A stretch of 64,000 bases of DNA from Tribonema minus (taxonomy: Eukaryota; Sar; Xanthophyceae; Tribonematales; Tribonemataceae): contig JAFCMP010000006.1 of assembly GCA_017506865.1 (NCBI GenBank), positions 310,001 to 374,000 of the forward strand, given 5' to 3'. The translations under genes and the position numbers were made by a program. The notes beneath the pieces were generated by a model. It was not told the DNA's origin. It was given only the letters and a program-made list of their open reading frames with translations, and made no database searches. Each line of letters starts with the position of its first letter. Positions within the stretch are counted from its first letter, which is position 1. Below are positions 62,801-64,000 of this stretch, piece by piece.

Positions 62801-63463
62801 CGCCAAGATCAAGATGATTGTGTTCCCATGTACCTACATATTGGTTGGTGTCACTCAGCTGCTGCAAACTGAAGTTGTCAGGTGGTCAAGAGGTAGACAA
62901 CAATGACAGCACAAGCTCACGCATGTATGGGCGGCTCTGTACATGGCGTACATCATGATTGGTTAGTGCCCGTCCCTCAAGCGCACAAAAGTGAAAGCAC
63001 CTCAGATCGCATGTGCCACTCAGCTCCTGCACATGTGAGCAGAGGTCAGCTGAACCGAAATGCCGAGGTGCCAGTATCTGAGATGCACATTTCAGACGTG
63101 ACTAATCAGACGTCCTTACTACAAAACACACGCAGGCATGCAATACTGTACTCCACAGCACGCGCTATTTACAAGTATTGCACCCAACCGGTGATTCCCC
63201 ATGATGGGCAGCGCATAGGTCACACTGCGCCAGTAGCTGGAAATTTGATTGGGGTTGCTGGCACCTTCTTAGGTGTCTTAACTCGGACTCACCTTGTCAG
63301 AAAAAATGCTGACGACCGGCTCAGGCTGTATCGGCACCTCGATAAGTGGGCGAGGGGGGGCGGGGTCCTCTCTGCGTGGCAGCGCTCCGAAGATCTCCTG
63401 GATCATACCTACCACCTCAGCCAGCTCGCAGGTGAAGGCGCCCACCGCAACCACAGCCGTCAG
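44851..63463 (-). CDS. PQQL: M16 family zinc-peptidase-like protein (PQQL type), copy B, 5' partial
   Basis: Copy B reads right to left through 21 visible exons: 63463-63293, 62732-62602, 61929-61848, 61199-61125, 60584-60420, 59442-59312, 58743-58664, 57726-57698, 56528-56301, 55756-55651, 54944-54838, 54022-53921, 53069-52926, 52475-52369, 51448-51347, 50471-50312, 49770-49669, 48880-48773, 47990-47848, 46109-45945, 44977-44851. They sum to 854 residues plus stop. The two extra 5' exons complete the first M16 C-domain (VVAVGAFTCELAEVV; SYRRLLVLRLFHSAL). Every shared exon has the same length and phase as in copy A except 58743-58664, which is 9 nt shorter. The C-terminal anchor is WLAIAAVVSSVAIAV. 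No frameshift or internal stop was seen, so both copies look functional over this stretch. The zinc-site exons lie beyond position 64000. A nested transposon sits in the intron between 47848 and 46109. Confidence 0.9.
46444..47536. mobile_element. Non-autonomous hAT-like DNA transposon
   Basis: The ends carry 15-bp perfect terminal inverted repeats, tagagttccgagtcg at 46444-46458 and its complement ending at 47536. They are flanked by an 8-bp direct repeat catatatc (46436-46443 and 47537-47544), as expected for a hAT target-site duplication. Subterminal agtcggt-type repeats (near 46480-46540 and 47407-47470) are also typical. No transposase domain was recognised in the 1.1 kb. It lies in a copy B intron; the equivalent copy A intron (13619-14248) lacks it. 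Confidence 0.8.
46644..47183. mobile_element. Second TIR element nested inside the hAT-like element
   Basis: taccgtagatcacggag at 46644-46660 is exactly inverted at 47167-47183, and the similarity continues inward through ataaaccccc. Counting the outer TA as the duplicated target gives a Tc1/mariner-like MITE of about 536 bp. The interior contains several ttgtataagaccccc-type motifs in both orientations. Confidence 0.75.
48660..48705 (-). repeat. Tandem copy of the 3' end of PQQL exon 48880-48773
   Basis: On the minus strand it reads aaagtatacctccaaggata then gaggtgccagtg...aagcaaaagg followed by cgagc. It matches the exon end about 100 bp upstream. The GT of the donor is lost. Confidence 0.65.
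55032..55062. repeat. (GAGT)n microsatellite
   Basis: A short gagtgagtgagtgagtgag run in the copy B intron between exons 55756-55651 and 54944-54838. Confidence 0.85.
57698..57732 (-). other. 29-nt microexon with tandem acceptor, copy B
   Basis: Read on the minus strand, ccaaagcag precedes the 29-nt exon 57726-57698, which ends at a gtgccc donor. It encodes Gly-Val-Ala-Ala-Gly-Ala-Leu-Gly-Asn-Gln, the counterpart of 4177-4205. Both AGs of the tandem acceptor keep the frame. Confidence 0.75.
58500..58560 (-). repeat. Telomere-like repeats in PQQL intron, copy B
   Basis: ctaaccctagccctagccct and related units lie in the intron after exon 58743-58664, in the same intron as the telomere-like repeats 3327-3640 of copy A. 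The repeats therefore probably predate the duplication. Confidence 0.7.
59243..59565 (-). repeat. Partial copies of PQQL exon 59442-59312 on both sides of it
   Basis: Upstream in gene direction, about 59565-59500 repeats the exon start (ggcatggcgatgaaggtg...gagggcatcgagcct). Downstream, about 59282-59243 repeats the exon end (ggcggactccg). The arrangement mirrors that around 2513-2643 in copy A. Confidence 0.6.
60790..60830 (-). repeat. Fragment of the start of PQQL exon 60584-60420
   Basis: On the minus strand gcgcagcgagcgcatggacc then tgaaggagtg resembles the exon start (cag, cgaacgggcctgaaggaac). It lies about 240 bp upstream of the real acceptor and keeps a cag acceptor. Confidence 0.6.
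61069..61093 (-). other. Conserved intronic hairpin just after a PQQL donor, copy B
   Basis: On the minus strand ggcacagtt and aactgtgcc form a perfect 9-bp stem with a 7-nt loop. It sits about 30 nt after the donor of exon 61199-61125, the same place as the hairpin in copy A. Confidence 0.5.
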
Positions 63464-64000
63464 CTGCGGAGGAGGGAGTTACATATACAAACAGAGAAGT
63501 TGTCAGCTGAGCGCTGGTCGTAGTGCCGAGAGCAGTTGTGACCAATAATCATGACGACTGTTACAGCTGCTGCATGATTGACACCATTCAGGCAGGTCGC
63601 CTGAATTGTACCTGAGACAACTGGATGGCACTTTTCACGGGCAGTTCATGATGGTCATCGCGACAGTTGTTAACTGGGATGCAGCGCGCAGGCAACCGCG
63701 CCTTCTGACTATCATCATGGCAGCTGGTTGGCACTGCTCTGCGCAGTCACTCCACCTTATCATCACCATGACAGCTGAATGGTAGTGGACGCCCGGTCCA
63801 CCAATGAGGGGATCACCATATGGCTGGCATTGTTTGTGCATGTCACACAAACTTCAGCATCTGCTTCAAAGGGACGCTCAAACGTGGAAAAACATGTGCA
63901 CACCACATGACAAATTTTCACCAAATGGGCGCTATTGCAAGCCGCACAGGCACACTTCAGCAACTACTTTTGACAAGTCGAATTAGTATAAGACTGACAA
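63464..64000 (-). other. Intron of PQQL copy B
   Basis: No exon was found. The HxxEH-bearing 5' exons must lie to the right of the window. The acceptor of exon 63463-63293 is ctccgcag. Confidence 0.5.

Overview
This is a eukaryotic nuclear window. Protein-coding exons are short, GC-rich and separated by introns of about 0.2-1.9 kb that end GT(or GC)..AG. The genes point to a ciliated alga, most likely a green alga: an axonemal central-apparatus protein (CFAP46) lies beside a plant/alga-type M16 peptidase of the Arabidopsis PQQL (At5g56730-like) family. TTAGGG-type telomere-like repeats are scattered through the introns. The taxonomic call is an inference. The gene calls rest on exon translations whose intron phases all close.

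Layout. (1) 1-15379, plus strand: PQQL copy A, 5' end cut off by the window edge, 19 exons visible. (2) 15380-19569: a segment downstream of copy A that is conserved with the same position behind copy B, then a 217-bp tandem repeat and otherwise unassigned DNA. (3) 19570-21463, minus strand: a two-exon GOT1-type Golgi transport membrane protein. (4) 21464-21762: a 299-bp head-to-head divergent promoter region. (5) 21763-43649, plus strand: CFAP46, 21 exons, 2528 residues, apparently complete. (6) 43650-44850: intergenic, containing the mirror image of the segment behind copy A. (7) 44851-63463, minus strand: PQQL copy B, 21 exons visible, 5' end beyond the right edge. One of its introns carries a nested pair of DNA transposons that copy A lacks.

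The window is therefore a large, old inverted duplication. Two convergent PQQL genes have identical exon boundaries and phases and about 70-85% protein identity by eye. They flank a roughly 28-kb spacer holding GOT1 and CFAP46.

The most unusual pattern is splice-site-anchored partial exon duplication. At a dozen or more places the end of an intron plus the start of its exon, or an exon end plus its donor, is repeated in tandem one to five extra times. The extra copies often keep usable AG or GT signals. Some are shared by both PQQL arms and so are older than the inverted duplication. Other observations are several inferred GC-AG introns in CFAP46, a 29-nt microexon with a tandem acceptor in both PQQL genes, a conserved intronic hairpin, and a C-terminal domain of CFAP46 that looks like a catalytically dead CHAT/separase-type fold.
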